Positions 12,189 through 20,052 of a stretch of 64,000 nt of DNA are shown here, piece by piece. The stretch comes from Arcicella aquatica (GTDB lineage Bacteria > Bacteroidota > Bacteroidia > Cytophagales > Spirosomataceae): the NCBI RefSeq assembly GCF_034928825.1, contig NZ_JAYFUL010000003.1, forward strand, positions 124,001-188,000, written 5' to 3'. Under the pieces are notes generated by a model, which did not search any database, was not told the DNA's origin, and was given only the letters and a program-made list of their open reading frames with translations. The position numbers and the translations under genes are program-made. Each line of letters begins with the position of its first letter. Position 1 is the first letter of the stretch.

Positions 12189-13145
12189 ATGAAAACTAAG
12201 TTGTTATTTTTTTTTATCTCTCTAACTTTTTGTTTTACTACTTTAGCCCAAAAGAAAAAACCTGCTAAGAAGGCTCCTCCTGTCAAAGTTTCAAAAATTG
12301 ATTCTACTGAGCTACTTAATAAAAATCCTCTAAAGGTGGGTGTTCAACAAGCAAATGATGTTGTCGAGGCTAGTCTAACTGGCAAGGATTTAACAGCTAA
12401 TCAAAATGGAGAAAAACGTTTTTATGATTCTTATAAATTATTGCTTCATGCGGGTGAAGAGCTTTTTTTAGAACATTCTTCTTCAAATTTTAGAGTGATG
12501 CTTAGCTTGAAAACACCTGCTAAGGATAAACAGGAGCTTAGCTACGATTCTCAACCTTTTAATGGAAATAGTATTAATAAATTCCATTATGTTGTGCCTG
12601 TTACTGGGACATATACTTTGTTGGCTACTTCAATGGATGCTGGACAAACTGGGAGGTATAAAATTACAAAAACGATAACAACGCCTTCGGTAATAGAAGC
12701 TGGACTAGACCAGAGTTTTGCTAATCAATTTAAAGCTCTTGAGAAATCTAAGAAGGTGAACTTTAAAAATATTACTGGCGAAAAAATTAAAAAGGATAAA
12801 AAGGAGGAGAAGAAAGATAAAAGTGCTGGACTAGAAAGCTTTAAAACATCTTTTGAATTGGTAGCTGGGAAGTCTGCTTTTATTTTTCAAGATAATGGGG
12901 GACAAACCGCTAATTATAAAAGTATTTTGCTAGAAAGTGAGAATGAAGCAGATGTAAAGGCTTATTTTGAAACATTAAAAAAACAATTGCAAGTACTTAC
13001 TAGAAACTGGACAGAACAAAGTAATACTGATGTTAACTATAGTTCTTCGACGGATGCTGATTTTATTACCTTGAAAATCAATACGATTCCTCCTCTAAAG
13101 AAAAAACAAAAGCAACTTTATCAAGTAGAGTTCGTTTATAATTAA
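12189..13145 (+). CDS. Secreted protein of unknown function with a PPC-like beta domain
   Basis: A 318-residue protein with a clear Sec signal peptide (MKTKLLFFFISLTFCFTTLA, then QKKK). I place the start at this Met rather than 17 codons upstream, because the upstream extension would bury the signal peptide. After a lysine/proline-rich stretch comes a segment (about residues 60-160, with GTYTLLATSMDAGQTGRYKI) that resembles bacterial pre-peptidase C-terminal (PPC-like) beta-sandwich domains. A highly charged lysine-rich linker (about 195-215) precedes the C-terminal part. No catalytic motif is visible. The gene stands alone just after the CRISPR trailer and ends in a hairpin terminator. The function is unknown; a periplasmic or surface binding role is a guess. 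Confidence 0.75.
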   Translation: MKTKLLFFFISLTFCFTTLAQKKKPAKKAPPVKVSKIDSTELLNKNPLKVGVQQANDVVEASLTGKDLTANQNGEKRFYDSYKLLLHAGEELFLEHSSSNFRVMLSLKTPAKDKQELSYDSQPFNGNSINKFHYVVPVTGTYTLLATSMDAGQTGRYKITKTITTPSVIEAGLDQSFANQFKALEKSKKVNFKNITGEKIKKDKKEEKKDKSAGLESFKTSFELVAGKSAFIFQDNGGQTANYKSILLESENEADVKAYFETLKKQLQVLTRNWTEQSNTDVNYSSSTDADFITLKINTIPPLKKKQKQLYQVEFVYN

Positions 13146-13179
13146 AGAGGAGTAATATTATCTTCAAAGAAATTAAAAT

Positions 13180-13210
13180 AGATGGCATGGCTCACTAAGT
13201 CATGCCATCT
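13180..13210 (+). terminator. Intrinsic terminator after the secreted protein
   Basis: AGATGGCATG (13180-13189) and CATGCCATCT (13201-13210) form a perfect 10-bp stem with an 11-nt loop, followed by GTTTTAAAAA. Confidence 0.8.
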
Positions 13211-13261
13211 GTTTTAAAAATGATTGCTCGTTTAATTTATAACCTTTAGAATAAAAAAAAT

Positions 13262-14104
13262 ATGCAAATAGCTTTGATTACAGGTGCAAATTCTGGTATT
13301 GGGTTAGCTACAGCAAAGGCTTTGGCTATTGACAAATTTGAATTGATTTTGCTAGTTAGAAGTCACGAGAAAGCAATGGCTACGGAATCTGAAATTTTAA
13401 AAGTTGCGCCCACAACTAAAATGACTTTTATTATTGCTGATTTAATAGATTTAGCTTCTGTTAAAAAAGCTACAGATGAGATTAAAACAAAATATACTAT
13501 AATCGACCGCTTGATTAATAATGCTGGATATTCACCTGTGGGAATTTCTTTTACGAAAGATGGATATGAAAAATCTTTTGTGGCAAATCATTTAGGGCAT
13601 TTTGTATTGACGATGAATTTGATTAATTTATTGAAGAAATCAAAAGAAAGTAGGGTGATTAATCTTTCTTCTGCGGCGCATGCTTTGGGAAAAGTAACGC
13701 GTCTTTTCGAGAAAAATAATACAAAATTATCGGATATGGGTGCTTATGGTGATGGTAAACTAGCCAACATTTTGTTTACCAAAGGTCTTGCTAAGTATTA
13801 TAAAGATTCTTCAATTACTGCTTATAGTGTGCATCCGGGAGTAGTAAAGTCAAATTTTGGAAGCGATATGAATGGCTTACTAAAAATAGGTTTTGCGCTA
13901 GCTCGTCCATTCATGATTTCTGTTGAAAAAGGTGCGGCTACTTCTATCTATTTGGCTACTACAGATATTCAGGATTTAAGATTCAGAAATGGGTATTATT
14001 TTACAAAATCAAAACCAGCTTCGACCTTCAATAGTGGTATCACTCCAGAAAGTGTTGAATGGTGTTGGGAAAAAAGTTTAGAAGCAACAAAGGCGTTTAT
14101 TTAG
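13262..14104 (+). CDS. Short-chain dehydrogenase/reductase, retinol-dehydrogenase-like
   Basis: A 280-residue classical SDR with a Rossmann fold. It shows the N-terminal cofactor motif TGANSGIG (about residues 7-14), the structural NNAG motif (about 86-89), a conserved Ser in NLSSAAH, and the catalytic YxxxK as YGDGK. The C-terminal part (VHPGVVKSNFG) resembles the RDH/WWOX-like subgroup of NAD(P)-dependent oxidoreductases. The substrate cannot be inferred. It is convergent with a second, unrelated SDR at 14187-14897, with a shared inverted repeat between them, so the two are not one operon. Cytoplasmic: there is no signal peptide. Confidence 0.88.
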   Translation: MQIALITGANSGIGLATAKALAIDKFELILLVRSHEKAMATESEILKVAPTTKMTFIIADLIDLASVKKATDEIKTKYTIIDRLINNAGYSPVGISFTKDGYEKSFVANHLGHFVLTMNLINLLKKSKESRVINLSSAAHALGKVTRLFEKNNTKLSDMGAYGDGKLANILFTKGLAKYYKDSSITAYSVHPGVVKSNFGSDMNGLLKIGFALARPFMISVEKGAATSIYLATTDIQDLRFRNGYYFTKSKPASTFNSGITPESVEWCWEKSLEATKAFI

Positions 14105-14110
14105 TTTGGT

Positions 14111-14175
14111 GTTAGTGAATTGTAATTGAGAGGATGCTTATTCTAAAAAAAATCACTCATTCACAATTCACTAAC
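14111..14175. terminator. Inverted repeat between convergent SDR genes
   Basis: GTTAGTGAATTGT (14111-14123) and ACAATTCACTAAC (14163-14175) are exact complements of 13 nt, separated by 39 nt. The position between two converging genes suggests a bidirectional transcription end. The large loop lowers confidence. Confidence 0.5.
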
Positions 14176-14186
14176 TCACCATTAAA

Positions 14187-14897
14187 TTAAGCAGGCATTG
14201 TAGGACGAACCTCTATTTTACTAGGTAGCGTTCTTGCAGGCATTTTGATTAAATCTGCTACAATTTGTCCAATATCTTCTGGTTGAATTTTCCAAGCATC
14301 TTTTTCTGAAGGAACATGTCCGTTAAAATGGGTAGCTACTGACCCTGGCATGATGGTTGTAACTTTAATGCCATCTTTTCTTAAATCCATCATAATGGCT
14401 TGAGAAAAACCTACTACGCCAAATTTACTAGCATTGTATGCCCCACCATTTGCGAAAAAGTTGGTACCTGCCAAACTAGAAATCGTAATAAAATATCCTT
14501 GAGTTTCTTTCAATGCAGTGTAAGCAGCCTTAATACTATTGAAAGTTCCCGTTAAATTAATGTCAATGGTTTCCTGCCATTGTTCAGCCGTAAGGTCTTG
14601 GATAGGAGCGAAGTGACCCACCCCTGCATTGGCAATAACATAATCAAGTCTACCCCAAGTAGCAATAATGGTATCAACAGCACTTTGTTGTGAAGCTAAA
14701 TTTCTTACATCAGATTCAATACCAATTGCAAAACCTTCTTTGATTTTATTTAATGCTGTAGCCGCTTCGTCTGCACTACTTTGTGTACGACTTGTGATTG
14801 CTACTTTAATGCCATCTTTAATTAGGGCTTCCGCAACGCCGTAGCCTATTCCTTTTGAGCCTCCTGTGATAAGAGCTGTTTTGATAATGTTTGTCAT
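14187..14897 (-). CDS. Short-chain dehydrogenase/reductase, FabG/3-ketoacyl-reductase-like
   Basis: A 236-residue classical SDR. It shows TGGSKGIG at the cofactor-binding glycine turn (about residues 11-18), NAGVG (about 90), the catalytic Ser in ISSLAG, and the catalytic YNASK motif (about 154-158). Its length and motifs fit the FabG-like short subgroup that reduces or oxidises small carbonyl/hydroxyl substrates with NAD(P)H. No pathway partner is adjacent. The permease upstream on the same strand ends in its own terminator, so this gene probably has its own promoter near 14900-14930. The true substrate is unknown. Confidence 0.87.
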   Translation of the reverse strand: MTNIIKTALITGGSKGIGYGVAEALIKDGIKVAITSRTQSSADEAATALNKIKEGFAIGIESDVRNLASQQSAVDTIIATWGRLDYVIANAGVGHFAPIQDLTAEQWQETIDINLTGTFNSIKAAYTALKETQGYFITISSLAGTNFFANGGAYNASKFGVVGFSQAIMMDLRKDGIKVTTIMPGSVATHFNGHVPSEKDAWKIQPEDIGQIVADLIKMPARTLPSKIEVRPTMPA

Positions 14898-14927
14898 TGA
14901 TTTAAAAAATAAGTTTGTTTCAGTAAT

Positions 14928-14980
14928 TATGAAAAAGAATTGCCTTGTTCTTCATCCTGACATGAAACGAACAAGGCAAT
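14928..14980 (-). terminator. Intrinsic terminator of the amino-acid permease
   Basis: ATTGCCTTGTTC (14939-14950) and GAACAAGGCAAT (14969-14980) form a perfect 12-bp stem. Read on the - strand the stem is followed by TCTTTTTCAT. It lies just after the stop of the permease and upstream of the SDR start. Confidence 0.8.
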
Positions 14981-15019
14981 TCGCATTAGAGTAACATTAA
15001 GAGATAACTTGAAGTTCGA

Positions 15020-16480
15020 CTAAACTTTTTTCTTTTTCCATAAATAAAAAACTGGAACGCCCAAGGCTACAATACCAACACCTGCCCAAGATGGGATAGG
15101 TTTGTAAATCAGAAGATTAACACAAAGTGCTGTAGCAAATAAAAGATAAATTGCAGGAATTACAGGATACCCAAAAGCTTTGTAAGGTCTTGGTGCATTA
15201 GGTTGTTTTTTACGCAGGATAAATACACCTACAATAGTAAGGATGTAAAATACTAGAATAGCAAAAACGGTATAATCTAATAAATCTCCATAAGTTCCTG
15301 TCAAACAAAGCAAACAGGCCCATCCACATTGAATTAATAACGAAAAGGCAGGAACCCCTTTGTTGTTTAATTCCCCAGCTTTTTTGAAGAAAAGTCCATC
15401 TTTTGCCATGGCATAATATACTCTGGCTCCTGATAAAATAATACCATTATTACAGCCAAAAGTAGAAATCATGATAAAAACTGCCATAATGATAGTTGCA
15501 GGATTTCCAAAAATCATTTCAGCAGCTGCCGTTCCTACACGGTCGTTGCTCGCAAACATAATTCCTCTTGAAAGCGTATCTGTCGCATTTGGATGTCCCT
15601 GTACAGGCAAAAGCATCAAATAAGCAACATTGGCTAAAATATATAAAGCACTTACCGTCAATGTTCCATATAGTAAACTTAGTGGAATATCACGTTTAGG
15701 ATTTTTCATTTCTCCCGCCGTATAAGTAACATTGTTCCAAGCTGATGAAGAAAACAAAGGACCAATCAAGGCTAAACCCATTGCCGACCATAAACCTATA
15801 CCCGACAAATATTCATAGTCCATGATTTTTCCATTTTCCCAAATGATTTTTACTGGACTCCAGAAGTCAATTGAATTAATTGCCCACATTCCTTTTTTAG
15901 GGTCGGAGCCTACAATGATTCCTACAACTGCTAAACCCAACAATGCCCCAATTTTGGTAACAGTAAAGATTAATTGTACCAATTTGGCATTTTTTACCCC
16001 TTGAATATTAATAAAAGTAAGTAGAAGAATTAGGGCAATAGCGAGGAGTTGTTGCGTATCAAAGAATAAGAGTTTGTGTTCAGTACCGATATATTGTGGC
16101 AATAATACGCCTGTATATTTGGCAAAAGCCACAGCTACTGCTGCAATAGTTCCAGTCTCTATGACTAAAAAGGTTGTCCAGCCAAACAAGAAACCCGTTA
16201 AGGAATTATAGGCTTCTCTTAAATAAACGTATTGACCGCCAGCGTTAGGCATCATACCTGCCAATTCGCCATAAGAGAGGGCTGAAATTAAGGTAATGAT
16301 ACCTGTGATAATCCAAGCCAATAATAAATAACCAGGTGAGCCAAGGTTACGAGTAACGTCTGCTGAAACAATAAAAATACCAGAACCAATCATTGAGCCA
16401 ATCACAATCATAGTGGCATCAATTAGGCTGAGTTCTTTTTTAAGTTCTTGTGATGAAGTAGGGGAAGTGTTTTTTTCCAT
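15020..16480 (-). CDS. APC-superfamily amino-acid permease
   Basis: A 486-residue integral membrane protein with about 12 hydrophobic segments. The N-terminal part has the APC hallmark IGSMIGSGIFIVSADV in helix 1 (about residues 27-42), the unwound helix that binds the substrate in LeuT-fold transporters. ELAGMMPNAGGQYVYLREAY follows helix 2. This pattern fits the LAT/SteT-like amino-acid transporter group, which moves neutral amino acids by exchange or symport across the inner membrane. The exact substrate cannot be read from the sequence. Monocistronic, with a strong terminator downstream. Confidence 0.9.
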   Translation of the reverse strand: MEKNTSPTSSQELKKELSLIDATMIVIGSMIGSGIFIVSADVTRNLGSPGYLLLAWIITGIITLISALSYGELAGMMPNAGGQYVYLREAYNSLTGFLFGWTTFLVIETGTIAAVAVAFAKYTGVLLPQYIGTEHKLLFFDTQQLLAIALILLLTFINIQGVKNAKLVQLIFTVTKIGALLGLAVVGIIVGSDPKKGMWAINSIDFWSPVKIIWENGKIMDYEYLSGIGLWSAMGLALIGPLFSSSAWNNVTYTAGEMKNPKRDIPLSLLYGTLTVSALYILANVAYLMLLPVQGHPNATDTLSRGIMFASNDRVGTAAAEMIFGNPATIIMAVFIMISTFGCNNGIILSGARVYYAMAKDGLFFKKAGELNNKGVPAFSLLIQCGWACLLCLTGTYGDLLDYTVFAILVFYILTIVGVFILRKKQPNAPRPYKAFGYPVIPAIYLLFATALCVNLLIYKPIPSWAGVGIVALGVPVFYLWKKKKV

Positions 16481-16550
16481 TGAAGGACTTTGGGTTAGTT
16501 TGGTTGATAAACAAACTTAACGAAATGATGCCTGATTTCAAAATAAAACC

Positions 16551-16585
16551 AAAGCCCAATCATTCATAAGGAACAATTGGGCTTT
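16551..16585 (-). terminator. Intrinsic terminator of the Uma2 gene
   Basis: AAAGCCCAAT (16551-16560) and ATTGGGCTTT (16576-16585) form a perfect 10-bp stem. On the - strand it is followed by GGTTTTATTTTG, about 20 nt after the stop of the gene at 16606. Confidence 0.78.
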
Positions 16586-16605
16586 ATGCTTAATAATCAA
16601 AATGG

Positions 16606-17232
16606 TTACTCCTCAAACTTAATTTTATGATAAATATCTGATACCAAAATACTATTCTCTTCTACAGTGATTGAATCTTCTAGAGAATAAAAGTCTTGAT
16701 TTATCCAAGTATTTGGATTATCAGAACGAATAAAAGTAGAAACACTTACTTTCTCAGGATTGATGTAAATCACTTGTTGAAGACTACTCAATAATTTATA
16801 TTCAGATAGTTTTTCTGATAAATCAAAGGCTTTGGTGGCTGGAGAAAGTACTTCAACAATGATATAAGGATTCGTAATGATTGCTCGGGAGTTTGCTTTA
16901 AAAACAGGGCTACCTTTTACAACCATCACATCAGGCATATAATATCCACCTTCAAACTTTGGAATTTGTACACCAGAATTGCTTCCTAAAACCAGAATAT
17001 CTTCGTTTTTGAAAAAGAGTATATTGAATATTCTACCCAGATTCATAATAATGGCTTCATGCCATAAAGATGCTAATCCCATCGTAATAATCTCATTTTC
17101 ATGATATTCTATTTTAAAAGGCAAATCCGCTACGACAGAGAAATATTCTTCCTCTGAAGCTGGAATTCGAACCAACTGCTGAGTGTTAAGCTCAGATAGT
17201 ATGGCTTCTTTGATATTTTTAGCAACTACCAT
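16606..17232 (-). CDS. Uma2-family (DUF820) PD-(D/E)XK-fold protein
   Basis: A 208-residue protein matching the Uma2/DUF820 family, a restriction-endonuclease-like fold of unknown physiological role that is abundant in cyanobacteria and present in Bacteroidota. The core catalytic pattern is visible: PDVMVV (Asp, about residue 104), then IIVEVLSPAT (Glu of the E-V-L-S-P motif, about residue 128), then K in DLSEKLSEY (about 143). It has no signal peptide and no adjacent toxin, antitoxin or transposase. Upstream (17326-17555) is a palindromic non-coding element. Family assignment is firm; the function is not. Confidence 0.87.
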   Translation of the reverse strand: MVVAKNIKEAILSELNTQQLVRIPASEEEYFSVVADLPFKIEYHENEIITMGLASLWHEAIIMNLGRIFNILFFKNEDILVLGSNSGVQIPKFEGGYYMPDVMVVKGSPVFKANSRAIITNPYIIVEVLSPATKAFDLSEKLSEYKLLSSLQQVIYINPEKVSVSTFIRSDNPNTWINQDFYSLEDSITVEENSILVSDIYHKIKFEE

Positions 17233-17325
17233 AACCTTTATTTTTAATCAAATATAATGAAAAATATTACTTGTATTACAGTTAGTGTCAATTGGACTCA
17301 TGTAATCTGTATTAGAGACTTAAAT

Positions 17326-17555
17326 ATGAGTCATCCCGAATTTTTCTGATTAAATAGTGAGCTTTAAAAGATTTCAGAGTTTTTAGATTTCATTCTCGTC
17401 CTTACTTTTTGCCTTGATGCAAAAAGTAACAAAAAAATCAAGAATTCCTAAACTCGCTCCGCTCAAACAGTAGGAATTCGTTATCCATCAATTACAAAAA
17501 AGTGATTTAAATTAGTTTTAGACCTTTTTTTGATTTTAAATTCGGGATGACTCAT
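17326..17555. repeat. MITE/REP-like non-coding element with 18-bp terminal inverted repeats
   Basis: This fills most of the 337-nt gap 17233-17569. ATGAGTCATCCCGAATTT (17326-17343) and its exact complement (17538-17555) bound a 230-bp element. Inside are further dyads: CTTTTTGC with GCAAAAAG, and GAATTCCT with AGGAATTC. There is no coding capacity and no clear target-site duplication. The left end is near the Uma2 start and the right end near the stop of the protease gene. Confidence 0.7.
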
Positions 17556-17569
17556 CTTTATAAACTTTC

Positions 17570-19996
17570 TTAAAACTCGTCTTCACAACCAATTGGTGCA
17601 CCTGGAGGTAACTCTTTGTGAACCGCTATTTTGGCTGCTGATGGACTTTTCATGCGTTCTAAGGCATAATCCAAATGTGCTAAATATCCTGAGTCTTTTA
17701 CTGTTTTTTTACTTTCTTCTATGTAAGCTTTTAAGTCTTTTAAACTTTTAGCAACCAATGCTTTGGCTTGATAATTAGCTTTTTCGTTTACGCTTAAAGC
17801 CAATAAATGTGTCAACAAAATTTGCTCTGTTTGATACTGTACTTCAAGGGCTAAACCTTTTTGACGTGGGGCTTTAAATGTTCCTTCTATTAATTGACTG
17901 GTCAAATCATCCAACGTTAAGCCTTCACCACGAGATGCATATTCTACTATTCTTGAAGCGCGTTCTGGATGTAATAAGAACTGCAAAGGAAAATCTGCCG
18001 CAGATTCCGCTGCTGCTAAAGCGTCAAATGCTAAACCTGTTCTCTTTTTAAACAATTCTCTTGATGCATTATATCCCGCTGGACGAGGAGGAATCAATTT
18101 GATAATGCTTTCTGAAAGCGTTAATACTTCTGGACTTAAACATTTAATGGCCGCTGTCAAGGCTTTTTGCTGTGTTTCTTTTGAAACCAAAATCGTTGGA
18201 GTTTGTCCGTCACCACGTAAAGCATAACGATAGTCTACCCCACCTACAATTTTAGCAACGGCTTCTATTTGATAACGATGTAAGTTGTAAACTGGTACTA
18301 AAGCATCTTCTAAAAAAGCCATTGGCACCCCTTCACGAATCGTTTTTTCGCCAAAATTACTTAACGCTTTTTCTCTTACTTTCAATAGTGTTGTCAACCC
18401 TTCAATAGGGTCTTTACCTTCATCCCATAAATGAGCATTCGGACTTACTGCACCTGCTGGACGAGCATCTTGGTCGGTTAAAAACAATAAACCTTTATTT
18501 CTAGCTTCTTGCAGAATCTTGTTTAACCCCGCTTTTTCATCAGTTCCCTTAGGGAAATCTTGGTAACCAAAAGCAATAGAAGCTTTATCCCATGCACCAA
18601 TACCCACAGCATAAGCGTCAGACATATCAACTTCACCTTTGGCATTCAAGGTTACTCGTGGATGAGGATAATCCATTACCGAAGCACGATCATTCGTACT
18701 TGCTGAATAGTTGTGCATAATACCTAACGTATGACCCACTTCATGGGCAGCCAATTGTCTAAGACGAGCCAAAGCCATTTTCAGCATCGGGTCTTTTTCT
18801 GGGTCTAATTTTTTGCCATTTTCAAATGGAGAAAGTAAGCCTTGCGCAATGAGGTAATCCTGACGAACACGTAATGAACCTAAAGTAACATGCCCTTTCA
18901 GAATTTCGCCAGTACGTGGGTCAATCACTGAAGCACCATACGACCAACCACGCGTTGAGCGATGTACCCAGTTGATTACATTGTAACGAACATCCATTGG
19001 GTCGGCATCATCTGGCAATAGTTTTACTTGAAAAGCATTTTTATATCCAGCGGCTTCAAAAGCCTGATTCCACCAAGAGGTACCTTCCAACAAAGCCGCA
19101 CGAATAGGTTCTGGAGTCCCATTGTCTAAATAATAAATAATGGGTTTTACTGCCTCTGATACCTTAGCACTAGGGTCTTTTTTCTTTAGACGATGTCTTA
19201 CGGTATAGTATTTCTCAACAGGTTCGCTTACAGGAGTCGAATAGTCAAAATACGAAATCGCATTAAAGCTAGAACGTGGGTCGAATTCTCTTTTCTCAAA
19301 TTGATTATCTGGTAATTGCACAAACCCATGATGCATTCTTAAAGTGATAGCATCTGACGAAGGGGTAACCGATCTTACAAATCTTCCTGCGTCACTTCCA
19401 CCAGTAAAGGTTAGGCTTACTTCAAATTCAGAGTTTTGTGGAAAATTTTTAGTACGTTCAAAATACATGGCTGAACGAGATTTGTCTAATGAATAAGAGC
19501 CTTCGCCCATGCCCTTAATACGGTCGGTTACACCCATGGCATCCTGCATTAGCAAGTCGGTGATGTCTACCAAATATTTGCCATTTTCTTCGGCTTCAAC
19601 GGTAAAACCTGCAATAGTAGACTGTGCGAAAGATTGCATAACTGCACGTTTCTCATTGGCATCGTTTGTGATAGCACGATACTTTAAATTGGGCTGAATT
19701 AATAAAATCTTTCTACCTACTTTGTTGAAAAATACCACTTTTTCATCGCCTAAGAGGCCACGGTCTAGTCCAATATCATTTGAACCCAAACCCGCAGGAA
19801 GTGAAGTAATGTATAGAAACTCTTGATTGAGATTAGCGACTTCAAGCCAAATTTTGCCATTGTCTTCATCCCACCAATAATTCATAAAACCTTCATATTT
19901 TTTGAAGGAAGCCGTTTTTTCAGCAATAGTGGGCAGTTTCTGGGCATAGCCTTGAAAGAAAATTAACAATAAAGTAATGGAAAGTAGTTTTTTCAT
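17570..19996 (-). CDS. Secreted zinc metalloprotease with HExxHxxGxxH motif (DUF5117/DUF5118 type)
   Basis: An 808-residue protein with a signal peptide (MKKLLSITLLLIFFQGYAQ) and a zinc-binding motif HEVGHTLGIMH at residues 418-428. The extended third His is typical of metzincin-type peptidases. The overall length and N-terminal half fit the large Bacteroidota metalloproteases annotated DUF5117-M10-like-DUF5118. It probably acts in the periplasm or outside the cell. It is followed on the same strand by no close partner, while a secreted S9 peptidase gene lies 56 nt upstream, so the two may form a peptide-degradation operon (20053-22101 first, then this gene). Confidence 0.9.
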   Translation of the reverse strand: MKKLLSITLLLIFFQGYAQKLPTIAEKTASFKKYEGFMNYWWDEDNGKIWLEVANLNQEFLYITSLPAGLGSNDIGLDRGLLGDEKVVFFNKVGRKILLIQPNLKYRAITNDANEKRAVMQSFAQSTIAGFTVEAEENGKYLVDITDLLMQDAMGVTDRIKGMGEGSYSLDKSRSAMYFERTKNFPQNSEFEVSLTFTGGSDAGRFVRSVTPSSDAITLRMHHGFVQLPDNQFEKREFDPRSSFNAISYFDYSTPVSEPVEKYYTVRHRLKKKDPSAKVSEAVKPIIYYLDNGTPEPIRAALLEGTSWWNQAFEAAGYKNAFQVKLLPDDADPMDVRYNVINWVHRSTRGWSYGASVIDPRTGEILKGHVTLGSLRVRQDYLIAQGLLSPFENGKKLDPEKDPMLKMALARLRQLAAHEVGHTLGIMHNYSASTNDRASVMDYPHPRVTLNAKGEVDMSDAYAVGIGAWDKASIAFGYQDFPKGTDEKAGLNKILQEARNKGLLFLTDQDARPAGAVSPNAHLWDEGKDPIEGLTTLLKVREKALSNFGEKTIREGVPMAFLEDALVPVYNLHRYQIEAVAKIVGGVDYRYALRGDGQTPTILVSKETQQKALTAAIKCLSPEVLTLSESIIKLIPPRPAGYNASRELFKKRTGLAFDALAAAESAADFPLQFLLHPERASRIVEYASRGEGLTLDDLTSQLIEGTFKAPRQKGLALEVQYQTEQILLTHLLALSVNEKANYQAKALVAKSLKDLKAYIEESKKTVKDSGYLAHLDYALERMKSPSAAKIAVHKELPPGAPIGCEDEF

Positions 19997-20052
19997 TGAA
20001 TTGTAATAAGTTGATGAAAATTAAATTAAGTGAGTAAATAATATAAAAGCTT

